Assembly: GCA_017881145.1 (NCBI GenBank)
Contig: JADGRG010000169.1
Coordinates: 1-8,335, forward strand
Direction of reading: 5' to 3'
Source of the DNA: Sandaracinaceae bacterium
GTDB taxonomy: Bacteria > Myxococcota_A > Polyangia > Polyangiales > JAFGIB01
DNA: 8,335 nucleotides
This document shows, piece after piece, positions 1-5,915 of the stretch; positions within the stretch are counted from its first letter, which is position 1, and every line of letters starts with the position of its first letter. The notes beneath the pieces are model-generated. The model was not told where the DNA came from. It did not search any database and saw nothing but the letters and a program-made list of their open reading frames with translations. Both the position numbers and the translations under genes were made by a program.

Positions 1-223
1 AGACGCCTGGACCGCGATCCACCATCCGTCGGGGTTGGGGCCCCGACCCCAACCGGGCGATCCGCCCCCGCTTCCTGCGGTGCGTGCTCACCTACAAATG
101 TAGGCTCCGCGCGCTCCTCGAAACCGGCGGCGCCTCGCTCGTGTCTCGCGCTCCATGCGTTCCTGTTTAGGCATCCGTGGCAGCGGCGGCCATCGCTCAG
201 CACCAACGCGCGACGCTGGCGCC
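1..223. other. Non-coding region downstream of the aldehyde dehydrogenase; possible interspersed repeat
   Basis: I see no convincing gene here. The frames that stay open are rich in Arg, Pro and Ser, as expected of GC-rich non-coding DNA, and lack a start with a ribosome binding site. The stretch holds two structural elements: a pair of overlapping GC-rich inverted repeats at 28-54, and a perfect 6-bp palindrome, CCTACA-AA-TGTAGG, at 91-104. It lies 3' of the leftward aldehyde dehydrogenase gene, so it may contain that gene's transcript end, but no T-rich tract follows either hairpin. The segment from about 70 to 170 has the look of an intergenic repeat of GC-rich myxobacteria. That is an impression which a search of the host genome would settle. 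Confidence 0.5.
28..54. repeat. Overlapping inverted repeats forming two mutually exclusive hairpins
   Basis: GTCGGGG (28-34) pairs with CCCCGAC (41-47) around the 6-nt loop TTGGGG. Alternatively GGTTGGGG (33-40) pairs with CCCCAACC (47-54) around the loop CCCCGA. The two stems share bases and cannot form together. Both are perfect and made almost wholly of G-C pairs. Neither is followed by a T tract on either strand, so a classical intrinsic terminator is not shown. A role in transcript termination or 3'-end protection for the leftward aldehyde dehydrogenase gene, whose stop lies 170 bp away, is possible. It may also be part of a dispersed repeat. Confidence 0.6.
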
Positions 224-1750
224 TCAATACATCCACTTCATCAACCAGCGCACCGCCTGCAGCACTCTGCGGTCATAGGGAAAGCCAATCAGCTTCGCGA
301 CCAGTGCGGAAATCGGGCCGAAGCAGGGTCGGTCTTCCACCACGCTTTGTAGGCGACAGAAGCGCTGCAACGATTCGATGCCGTGTCGCGTGCCCATGCC
401 ACTGGCTTTGATCCCGCCCAGCGGGGCTTGCACGAAGAGATAGTTCAGGAGCACGTCGTTCACGCACACGCTGCCGGCATCGATCTGCTCGGCGATGGCA
501 CGGGCCCGCGCCGTGTCGCGCGACCACACGCTGCCCGACAAGCCGAGCGAGCTCTGGTTGGTCAAGCGCAGTGCTTGCTCTGCATTCTGCACCCGCATGA
601 TCGGCAGCACCGGGCCGAAGGTCTCTTCGTTCATGACTTGCATCTGCAAGGTCGCGTCGGCGATCAGGGTCGGCTGGAAGAAGTTGCCGCTACGCTCGGC
701 GCGCTGGCCACCGCAGAGGACACGCGCGCCGTGTGCGAGCGCGTCGGCGATTTGCGCTTGGGCTCGCGCCATCTGCGGTGGGAAAGTCATGGCACCGACG
801 TCGAACACCTCGGCGTCCGTGCCGGCGCCGTGCCGCAGGCGCTTGGTCTCTGCTTCACAGAGCGCGATGAACTCGTCCGCCACGGCGTCTTCGACGAACA
901 CACGCTCGGTGCGAACGCAGACTTGCCCGCTGTGAGCGAAGCCACTCCACACCGCGGCACGCGCCGCGCGCGGTAGGTCCGCGTCACGCAGCACGATCAT
1001 CGCCGACTTGCCGCCGAGCTCGAGCACCGCGGGGATCAAGCGTTCGCCTGCGGCCTTACCGACCTGGCGGCCCGCGCGTTGGCTGCCCGTGAAGAACACC
1101 ATGTCACAGGCCGCTACCAGCGCGACACCAGTGTCGGCCCGGCCGGTCACCACCTGGAATACATCGCTTGGCAAACCCACTTGCTGCCAGAGCGCAGCCA
1201 CGCGCAGCGAGGTGAGCGGCGTCCATTCCGAGGGCTTGAGCACCACACTGTTGCCCGCGAGCAGCGGCGCGATGGCGTCGGCGAAGTTGTTGAGCAGCGG
1301 CCAGTTCCACGGCCCGATCACCGCGACCACGCCGTGCGAACGGTAGGCCACGCGTGCGCGCTTGTTGGCAAAGAGCAAGGAGCCTCGCACCTGGGTTTGC
1401 AGCGCGCGGCGTGCGGCCCGGCTGGTGTAGAAGCGCGTGAGCTCCAGTGTGTAGAGCATTTCGAAGACTTCGGCTTCATAGCGTGGCTTGCCGCTCTCGC
1501 TGGTGAGCAGGTCGAGCAAGCGGGGGTCGTCGCGCATTACGCGCACCAACTTGCGCAAGCCACGTGCGCGCTGCGCAAACGAGAGTGCGGCCCACGCCGG
1601 TTGAGCGCGACGCGCGTGCTCGACAGCGCTCTGGACGTCGGTCTGCGAGTGCTCCGGCACTTCGGCCAGCAACGCGCCGTTGCTGGGGTTGTGTACCGGG
1701 AAGGTTCCGAGTGCCAGATACGCGTGACCGGTCGCGGCGCAGCTCTCCAT
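224..1750 (-). CDS. NAD(P)-dependent aldehyde dehydrogenase
   Basis: Oxidises an aldehyde to the carboxylic acid with NAD+ or NADP+; the substrate cannot be read from sequence. The 508-residue protein covers the full length of the family. Visible motifs: PWNWP with the oxyanion-hole Asn149; VLKPSEWTP with the cofactor-contacting Lys172; FTGS at 220-223 starting the GSxxxG dinucleotide-binding turn; LELGGKS with the general base Glu244; SGQVC with the nucleophile Cys278; and EETFGP with Glu376 and Phe378. All catalytic residues are intact. The last 30 residues (about 479-508) form a hydrophobic, basic tail ending in WLMKWMY, which recalls the membrane-associating tails of fatty-aldehyde dehydrogenases; this is inference. 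I chose the ATG at 1750 because AGGAG lies 8 nt upstream; a TTG one codon earlier is less likely. No signal peptide is seen, so it should be cytoplasmic. It diverges from the isocitrate dehydrogenase gene, and a FadR-like inverted repeat lies 121 nt upstream. Confidence 0.95.
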   Translation of the reverse strand: MESCAATGHAYLALGTFPVHNPSNGALLAEVPEHSQTDVQSAVEHARRAQPAWAALSFAQRARGLRKLVRVMRDDPRLLDLLTSESGKPRYEAEVFEMLYTLELTRFYTSRAARRALQTQVRGSLLFANKRARVAYRSHGVVAVIGPWNWPLLNNFADAIAPLLAGNSVVLKPSEWTPLTSLRVAALWQQVGLPSDVFQVVTGRADTGVALVAACDMVFFTGSQRAGRQVGKAAGERLIPAVLELGGKSAMIVLRDADLPRAARAAVWSGFAHSGQVCVRTERVFVEDAVADEFIALCEAETKRLRHGAGTDAEVFDVGAMTFPPQMARAQAQIADALAHGARVLCGGQRAERSGNFFQPTLIADATLQMQVMNEETFGPVLPIMRVQNAEQALRLTNQSSLGLSGSVWSRDTARARAIAEQIDAGSVCVNDVLLNYLFVQAPLGGIKASGMGTRHGIESLQRFCRLQSVVEDRPCFGPISALVAKLIGFPYDRRVLQAVRWLMKWMY

Positions 1751-1758
1751 CAAAGACT

Positions 1759-1763
1759 CTCCT
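1759..1763 (-). promoter_or_regulatory. Ribosome binding site of the aldehyde dehydrogenase gene
   Basis: AGGAG on the minus strand, 8 nt from the ATG at 1750. It decides the start: the TTG codon directly before that ATG is in frame but offers no advantage. Confidence 0.8.
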
Positions 1764-1868
1764 GGTCGCGGCTAGAAGCCCACGCCGCTGGCGCCAGTGT
1801 CCGCCGCGGGCATGCCGCTGCCGCGCTGGACGGGAAGCTTCTCGCTGCGTAGGCCATCACCAAGGAAG

Positions 1869-1890
1869 ACAGAATGACATATCATTCCGT
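1869..1890. promoter_or_regulatory. Inverted repeat resembling a FadR-type (TetR family) operator
   Basis: GAATGA (1872-1877), a 4-nt centre CATA, and TCATTC (1882-1887) form a perfect 6-bp inverted repeat. After one mismatch on each side it continues for two more pairs, AC at 1869-1870 with GT at 1889-1890. Known biology: Bacillus subtilis FadR (YsiA), a TetR-family repressor of fatty acid degradation genes released by long-chain acyl-CoA, binds a site of the form TGAATGA-N4-TCATTCA. The present site matches both arms apart from the outermost base and has the same spacing. Inference: a TetR-type regulator, possibly fatty-acid responsive, acts on the aldehyde dehydrogenase promoter 121 nt from its start codon. 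No regulator gene lies in the window. Confidence 0.5.
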
Positions 1891-2069
1891 ATTCCGCACG
1901 GACGCGACTGGCTCCGTGAGGGCGTCCTACCTGGCGCACGCTGCCCCCGCAACTTGCCCCGGACAGCCAGTGCTATTGCGCGTCGTCATGCGCGCGTGAC
2001 CGCGTCTCGCGCTACCCATCGTCGGGCGCCTGCGGGACGTGGTAAACCGCGTGCGCGACGCGAACGCGC

Positions 2070-2098
2070 ACGACATGTGGCGCAAGTAGTGGAATAAT
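2070..2098 (+). promoter_or_regulatory. Possible sigma70-type promoter of the isocitrate dehydrogenase gene
   Basis: ACGACA at 2070-2075 (four of six matches to TTGACA), a 17-bp spacer, then AATAAT at 2093-2098 (five of six matches to TATAAT), preceded by TGG. This would give a transcript start near 2105 and a leader of about 45 nt before the ATG at 2151. The local AT-rich patch within GC-rich surroundings supports it, but the -35 match is only moderate. Confidence 0.4.
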
Positions 2099-2140
2099 CC
2101 GCTCCCGACGAAAACACGTTTCGGCTGAGAGCCTGACTAG

Positions 2141-2145
2141 AGGAG
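2141..2145 (+). promoter_or_regulatory. Ribosome binding site of the isocitrate dehydrogenase gene
   Basis: AGGAG within AGAGGAG, 5 nt before the ATG at 2151. A strong site that fixes the start codon. Confidence 0.8.
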
Positions 2146-2150
2146 ACTCC

Positions 2151-4376
2151 ATGACGACGCAGAAGATCATCTGGACCGAGATCGACGAAGGCCCTGCCCT
2201 GGCCACCTACTCTTTGCTGCCCATCATCCAGGCCTTCACCAAGGGCACCGGTATCGCGGTCGAGAAGTCCGACATCTCGCTTGCAGGTCGCATCCTCGCC
2301 AACTTCCCCGACAAGCTCACCGAGGGCCAGAAGGTCGCGGACAACCTCGGGCACTTGGGCGCGCTCACGCAGAAGCCCGAAGCCAACATCATCAAGCTGC
2401 CGAATATCAGCGCCTCCATCCCTCAGCTGATCGCGGCCATCAAGGAGCTGCAGAGCCAGGGCTACAAAGTCCCCAACTACCCCGAGCAGCCCAAGGACGA
2501 CGCCGAGAAGGTCATCCAGACCCGCTACGCGAAGGTGCTGGGCAGCGCTGTGAATCCCGTGCTGCGCGAAGGCAACTCGGACCGGCGCGCGCCGCTCTCC
2601 GTGAAGAACTTCGCGAAGAAGCACCCACACAAGATGGGCGCCTGGACCGCTGACTCGAAGACCCGAGTGACGCACATGCAGAGCGGCGATTTCTACGGCA
2701 CCGAGACCTCGACCACGGTCGCGAAGGCGACGACGGTGCGCATCGAGTTCGTGGCCGCCGACGGCAGCGTGAAGGTGCTCAAAGAGAAGACCGCGCTGAA
2801 GGACGGCGAAGTCATCGATAGCTCGGTGAGGAGCGCCAAGGCCTTGCGCGGGTTCTATGCCGACCAGATCGAAGTGGCGAAGAAGGAGAACCTGCTCCTC
2901 TCGCTGCACCTCAAAGCGACCATGATGAAGATCTCCGATCCCATCATGTTCGGCTTCGCCGTGTCGGTGTTCTACAAGGATGTGTTCGAGAAGCATGGCG
3001 CCGCGCTCAAAGAGGCGGGCGTCAACCCGAACAATGGCTTGGGCGATCTCCTCGCGAAGCTCCGCACGCTTCCCGAGGCCAAGCGCACGGAGATCGAAGC
3101 CGATATCAAGGCTGTCTACGAGCGTAGGCCGGCGGTCGCGATGGTGGACTCCGACAAGGGCATCACGAACCTGCACGTGCCGAACGACATCATCATCGAT
3201 GCGTCGATGCCGGTGGTGATTCGCGACTCAGGCAAGATGTGGGGTCCGGACGGTAAGCTCCGCGACACGCTGGTGCTGATTCCCGACCGCTGCTACGCGA
3301 CCATTTACAAGACCATCATCGAAGACTGCCAAAAGCACGGCGCCTTCGACCCAGCCACCATCGGCAGCGTGCCGAACGTCGGCCTGATGGCTCAGCAGGC
3401 CGAGGAGTACGGCTCTCACGACAAGACCTTCCAGGCGGCTGGCGCGGGGACGATCCGGGTCGTCGATGCAGCGGGCACGACCTTGCTGCAGCAGAAGGTC
3501 GAGGCCGGTGACATCTTCCGTATGTGTCAGGCCAAGGACATTCCCATCCAGGACTGGGTCAAGCTCGCCGTGACGCGCTCGCGCATCACCGGGGCGCCCG
3601 CCATCTTCTGGCTCGACAAGAAGCGCGCGCACGACGCGCAGATCATTGCCAAGGTGGAGACCTACCTAAAGCAACACGACCTGAAGGGTCTGGACATCCG
3701 CATCATGAACCCGGACGACGCCATCCAGCTCTCCGCGGAGCGCATGCGCGCAGGCAAGGACACCATCTCGGTGACCGGCAACGTGCTGCGCGACTACCTC
3801 ACCGACCTCTTCCCGATCATCGAGCTCGGCACCAGCGCCAAGATGCTCTCCATCGTGCCACTGCTGGCCGGTGGCGGTCTCTTCGAGACGGGTGCTGGTG
3901 GCTCGGCGCCCAAGCACGTGCAGCAGTTCCAGAAGGAAGGCTACCTGCGCTGGGATTCGCTCGGTGAGTTCTCGGCCTTCGCGGCATCGCTAGAGCACGT
4001 GGCCAACACCTTCAAGAATGCCAAGGCTGCGACCCTGGCCGAGACGCTCGACCAAGCCATCGCCAAGTTCCTCGACAACGACAAGTCGCCGGCCCGTAAG
4101 GTCGGTCAGATCGACAACCGCGGCAGCCACTTCTACATCGCGCTCTACTGGGCACAGGCCTTGGGAGCGCAGACCAAAGACCAAGAGCTGCACGGACGCT
4201 TCACCAAGGTGGCGCAGCAACTCGCCGAGAGCGAAACGAAGATCAACCAAGAGCTGATCGCAGCGCAGGGTAAGCCGGTGGACATGGGTGGCTACTACCA
4301 CCCGGACTTCCAGAAGACCGACAAGGCCATGCGCCCCAGCCCCACGCTCAACGCGATCATCGACGCGCTCAAGTAG
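2151..4376 (+). CDS. icd: Isocitrate dehydrogenase, NADP-dependent, monomeric type
   Basis: Converts isocitrate to 2-oxoglutarate and CO2 with NADP+ in the TCA cycle; cytoplasmic. The 741-residue protein has the length of the large single-chain form, about twice a subunit of the common dimeric enzyme. From what I remember of the Azotobacter vinelandii structure, the substrate and metal ligands are present at the same numbers: Ser132, Asn135, Arg139 and Arg145; Lys255 in LHLKATMMK; Asp350 in IIIDASMP; Tyr420 in EEYGSHDKTF; and Arg547, Asp548 and Asp552 in LRDYLTD. His589, Arg600 and Arg649, which contact the NADP 2'-phosphate, are also kept, supporting NADP rather than NAD. Lys is nearly always AAG and Asn mostly AAC, suggesting high expression. 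A strong ribosome binding site precedes the ATG and a terminator follows the stop by 34 bp, so it is probably monocistronic. No other TCA gene is in the window. Confidence 0.97.
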   Translation: MTTQKIIWTEIDEGPALATYSLLPIIQAFTKGTGIAVEKSDISLAGRILANFPDKLTEGQKVADNLGHLGALTQKPEANIIKLPNISASIPQLIAAIKELQSQGYKVPNYPEQPKDDAEKVIQTRYAKVLGSAVNPVLREGNSDRRAPLSVKNFAKKHPHKMGAWTADSKTRVTHMQSGDFYGTETSTTVAKATTVRIEFVAADGSVKVLKEKTALKDGEVIDSSVRSAKALRGFYADQIEVAKKENLLLSLHLKATMMKISDPIMFGFAVSVFYKDVFEKHGAALKEAGVNPNNGLGDLLAKLRTLPEAKRTEIEADIKAVYERRPAVAMVDSDKGITNLHVPNDIIIDASMPVVIRDSGKMWGPDGKLRDTLVLIPDRCYATIYKTIIEDCQKHGAFDPATIGSVPNVGLMAQQAEEYGSHDKTFQAAGAGTIRVVDAAGTTLLQQKVEAGDIFRMCQAKDIPIQDWVKLAVTRSRITGAPAIFWLDKKRAHDAQIIAKVETYLKQHDLKGLDIRIMNPDDAIQLSAERMRAGKDTISVTGNVLRDYLTDLFPIIELGTSAKMLSIVPLLAGGGLFETGAGGSAPKHVQQFQKEGYLRWDSLGEFSAFAASLEHVANTFKNAKAATLAETLDQAIAKFLDNDKSPARKVGQIDNRGSHFYIALYWAQALGAQTKDQELHGRFTKVAQQLAESETKINQELIAAQGKPVDMGGYYHPDFQKTDKAMRPSPTLNAIIDALK

Positions 4377-4410
4377 CGCTGGCGTTCGAGGCACGTATAC
4401 GGAAGTCGCG

Positions 4411-4436
4411 AACGGTCCGCATCTGCGGGCCGTTTT
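4411..4436 (+). terminator. Intrinsic terminator of the isocitrate dehydrogenase gene
   Basis: AACGGTCCGC (4411-4420) pairs with GCGGGCCGTT (4425-4434) through ten pairs including one T-G wobble, closed by the tetraloop ATCT. The end of the stem runs into TTTT (4433-4436). It begins 34 bp after the stop at 4376 and reads in the right direction. The T tract is short but the stem is strong. Confidence 0.75.
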
Positions 4437-4467
4437 GCGTCGTGTTCAACGCAGCGCTCCTTCCGGT

Positions 4468-4484
4468 AGCTGGCACTTCCAGCT
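4468..4484 (-). terminator. Small hairpin after the DUF lipoprotein gene, weak terminator candidate
   Basis: AGCTGG (4468-4473) and CCAGCT (4479-4484) form a perfect 6-bp stem with a 5-nt loop, starting 4 nt beyond the stop codon of the leftward lipoprotein gene. No T tract follows on the minus strand, so termination here is uncertain. The gene meets the isocitrate dehydrogenase gene tail to tail within this 112-bp gap. Confidence 0.3.
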
Positions 4485-4488
4485 TGCA

Positions 4489-5778
4489 CTATTGCGTGAT
4501 CGGCGTGCGCTGGCAGTTGTCGGTGACATCGGTGGGTGTCGGGTAGGCGAGCACCTCGAAGTCAGTGGCTTTGATGCCTTTGAGCGACCGCGAATCCAGA
4601 CCGACTTCAGCCCATTTGAGCGTGCTGACAGCGTCGCTCTGACCCATCAGCGGGATATTGCCGCCGTCGGCCATATACATTCCGTAAGTCTGTAGGGCCT
4701 TCACCACCACCTTTGCAGCGTCGCTCAGGCTGGCCATGCCAGCGTAAGGCGTCTTCATTCGCAGGTGCGCTCCGTAAGGCATCGAGGTGAGCGGTCCGGT
4801 GGTGTTGGTGCCATGCGTCGCTGGCGGCACGTACTTCTTCTGACGGATCATGTCGTTCGGGATCGCAAAGCGGATCGCGTGGTGGATGGCACCCGCCTTG
4901 ATTTCTTCGGCGGTGAAGAGCAGCGGCGCGATCGGGAAGCCGGCAGCGTCGGCGCTGGTACACTGGTCACCGCGACCGTGCTGATCGTAGACCTTGGAGG
5001 TGTCCCAGAGCGCCAAACATCCAGCGTAGAACGTCCCGGTCGCGTCGATGGTGGCGTGATACAGCTCGTAGAGCCGATGTTCGCTGCGTGCGACCAAGAG
5101 GATGTGGCAGTCATCGCCGGCGTCGAAGCCCGAGCACTGGTAGCCGCCGAGCATGTTGCCCAGGCCTGCACTCGCTCCGTCATTGCCTTCGACCACGCCG
5201 CCTACCGGCACCGGAACGGCGACGGTGTCGCAGTCGGGGTCGGCGTGGAAACCGCTCGGCCCGGTTTGGAACGTGCGCTTGACGGTGCCAGCGGGTACCT
5301 CCAGCGCTGCGAGCGAGAAGTCGATCTGAAAGATGTGGTTCCCTCCTCCCCAGCCGTCACCGCCGGCATGCGAGACCATCCACTGGGTGATTGCGTCCGA
5401 GTCCGAGGCTTTCGGGAAGAGCGCTGGGTCGTGGACGTCGGTGTACCAGGGTGCGCCCTGCGGGAAATAGCTGCCGGCGCTCTGTGTAGCCTGCTTCGTG
5501 CCGGAGGGCAGAGCCGCATCGCCGCCGCCGTCAGCAGCACCTCCGCTGCCTGCGCCACCACTCGTGCCTGCGCTTGCGGCTCCCGCAGCACCACCGTCAT
5601 GCGCTGCCGTTTCTCCACCATTGCCGCCTTTAGCTGCGGTCCCTGTGCTGCTCAAGCCACCCGCATCGCGACCCGAGCCGCCTTCGGCTGCGGCCGCACC
5701 ACTCTGCTTGTTAGAGCAGGCCGTGCTGATGGTAAGTCCTAGCAGCAGGCAGATCTGCAGCAGTCGATGTACAAACAT
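4489..5778 (-). CDS. Secreted lipoprotein with a conserved domain of unknown function
   Basis: Function unknown; predicted to be exported and lipid-anchored. The first 21 residues are a lipoprotein signal: basic start, hydrophobic core LLQICLLLGL, and lipobox ISTAC with Cys21 as the modified residue. Residues about 24-92 are a low-complexity Gly/Ala/Ser spacer, common after the lipid anchor in myxobacterial lipoproteins. Residues about 103-420 form a globular domain with conserved-looking blocks: WGGGNHIFQIDF (144-155); a GDQCTSADAAGFPIAP block (270-285) leading into AGAIHHAIRF (295-304); a PYGAHLRMK block (334-342); and VVKALQTYGMYMADGGN (358-374). I recall this pattern from uncharacterised secreted proteins of several phyla, but cannot name the family or reaction. 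Six cysteines besides Cys21 could form disulfides. The ATG at 5778 gives a proper signal peptide and has GAGG 7 nt upstream; an earlier GTG at 5844 would add 22 charged residues before the signal. It follows the VWA-like gene by 136 bp and has its own probable promoter. Confidence 0.88.
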   Translation of the reverse strand: MFVHRLLQICLLLGLTISTACSNKQSGAAAAEGGSGRDAGGLSSTGTAAKGGNGGETAAHDGGAAGAASAGTSGGAGSGGAADGGGDAALPSGTKQATQSAGSYFPQGAPWYTDVHDPALFPKASDSDAITQWMVSHAGGDGWGGGNHIFQIDFSLAALEVPAGTVKRTFQTGPSGFHADPDCDTVAVPVPVGGVVEGNDGASAGLGNMLGGYQCSGFDAGDDCHILLVARSEHRLYELYHATIDATGTFYAGCLALWDTSKVYDQHGRGDQCTSADAAGFPIAPLLFTAEEIKAGAIHHAIRFAIPNDMIRQKKYVPPATHGTNTTGPLTSMPYGAHLRMKTPYAGMASLSDAAKVVVKALQTYGMYMADGGNIPLMGQSDAVSTLKWAEVGLDSRSLKGIKATDFEVLAYPTPTDVTDNCQRTPITQ

Positions 5779-5785
5779 GTTCCGA

Positions 5786-5789
5786 CCTC
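5786..5789 (-). promoter_or_regulatory. Ribosome binding site that decides the start of the lipoprotein gene
   Basis: GAGG on the minus strand, 7 nt from the ATG at 5778. Together with the signal peptide beginning there, it favours this ATG over the in-frame GTG at 5844, which would also lie upstream of the probable promoter's start site. Confidence 0.65.
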
Positions 5790-5812
5790 GTGCGCGAGAA
5801 GGGTGTCCCCGA

Positions 5813-5841
5813 ATGACACGTCGACGAGCCTCGGATGTCAA
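5813..5841 (-). promoter_or_regulatory. Probable sigma70-type promoter of the lipoprotein gene
   Basis: On the minus strand a perfect TTGACA (5836-5841) is followed after exactly 17 bp by TGTCAT (5813-5818), which matches TATAAT at four of six positions including both end Ts. A transcript start near 5806 would leave a leader of about 28 nt carrying the GAGG site. This position excludes the GTG at 5844 as the start and implies the lipoprotein gene can be transcribed independently of the VWA-like gene upstream. Confidence 0.6.
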
Positions 5842-5866
5842 CACGGAGAGGAAGGCGCGACGCCGG

Positions 5867-5915
5867 GAGCTGACCGCTCAGCGGGTGTTGGCCGGAACGC
5901 AGCGCCGGTCAGCTC
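5867..5915 (-). terminator. 10-bp inverted repeat starting at the stop codon of the VWA-like gene
   Basis: GAGCTGACCG (5867-5876) and CGGTCAGCTC (5906-5915) are perfect reverse complements separated by 29 nt. On the minus strand the 5' arm begins with the last base of the TAG stop. The position suggests a transcript-end structure or terminator, but the loop is long and no T tract follows, so it may instead protect the 3' end or be a protein-binding site. The lipoprotein promoter lies just beyond it. Confidence 0.4.

Larger units (their letters stand above)
1751..2150. other. Divergent intergenic region between the aldehyde and isocitrate dehydrogenase genes
   Basis: These 400 bp separate two divergently transcribed genes and should hold both promoters. 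Seen here: the ribosome binding site for the leftward gene; a perfect 10-bp palindrome CTGGCGCCAG at 1788-1797; an 8-bp palindrome GGCATGCC at about 1808-1815; the FadR-like inverted repeat at 1869-1890, which sits in a local AT-rich patch; and a possible rightward promoter at 2070-2098 followed by the isocitrate dehydrogenase ribosome binding site. A plus-strand frame runs open across much of the region, but its product is dominated by Arg, Ala and Pro and has no plausible start signals. I regard it as non-coding. Confidence 0.7.

Noticed and set aside
1079..1852. 257-codon plus-strand open frame opposite the aldehyde dehydrogenase gene
   Set aside because: It shadows a complete enzyme with all motifs on the other strand; its composition is rich in Arg, His, Ala and Gly without domain features.
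1564..2097. Plus-strand open frame crossing the divergent intergenic region
   Set aside because: The product is dominated by Arg, Ala and Pro and overlaps the 5' end of the aldehyde dehydrogenase gene, the operator and the presumed promoter.
1986..3176. 396-codon open frame on the minus strand opposite the isocitrate dehydrogenase gene
   Set aside because: It is antisense to a gene with certain identity. Its product is a run of Leu, Gly, Asp, Val and Arg reflecting the third-base G/C bias of the true frame, with no recognisable domain or start signal.
4765..5742. 325-codon plus-strand open frame opposite the lipoprotein gene
   Set aside because: Shadow frame produced by G/C third positions; no signal, domain or ribosome binding site.
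5779..5844. Upstream GTG start extending the lipoprotein by 22 residues
   Set aside because: The extension is Arg-rich, would place charged residues before the signal peptide, and lies upstream of the probable promoter start near 5806; the ATG at 5778 has its own ribosome binding site.
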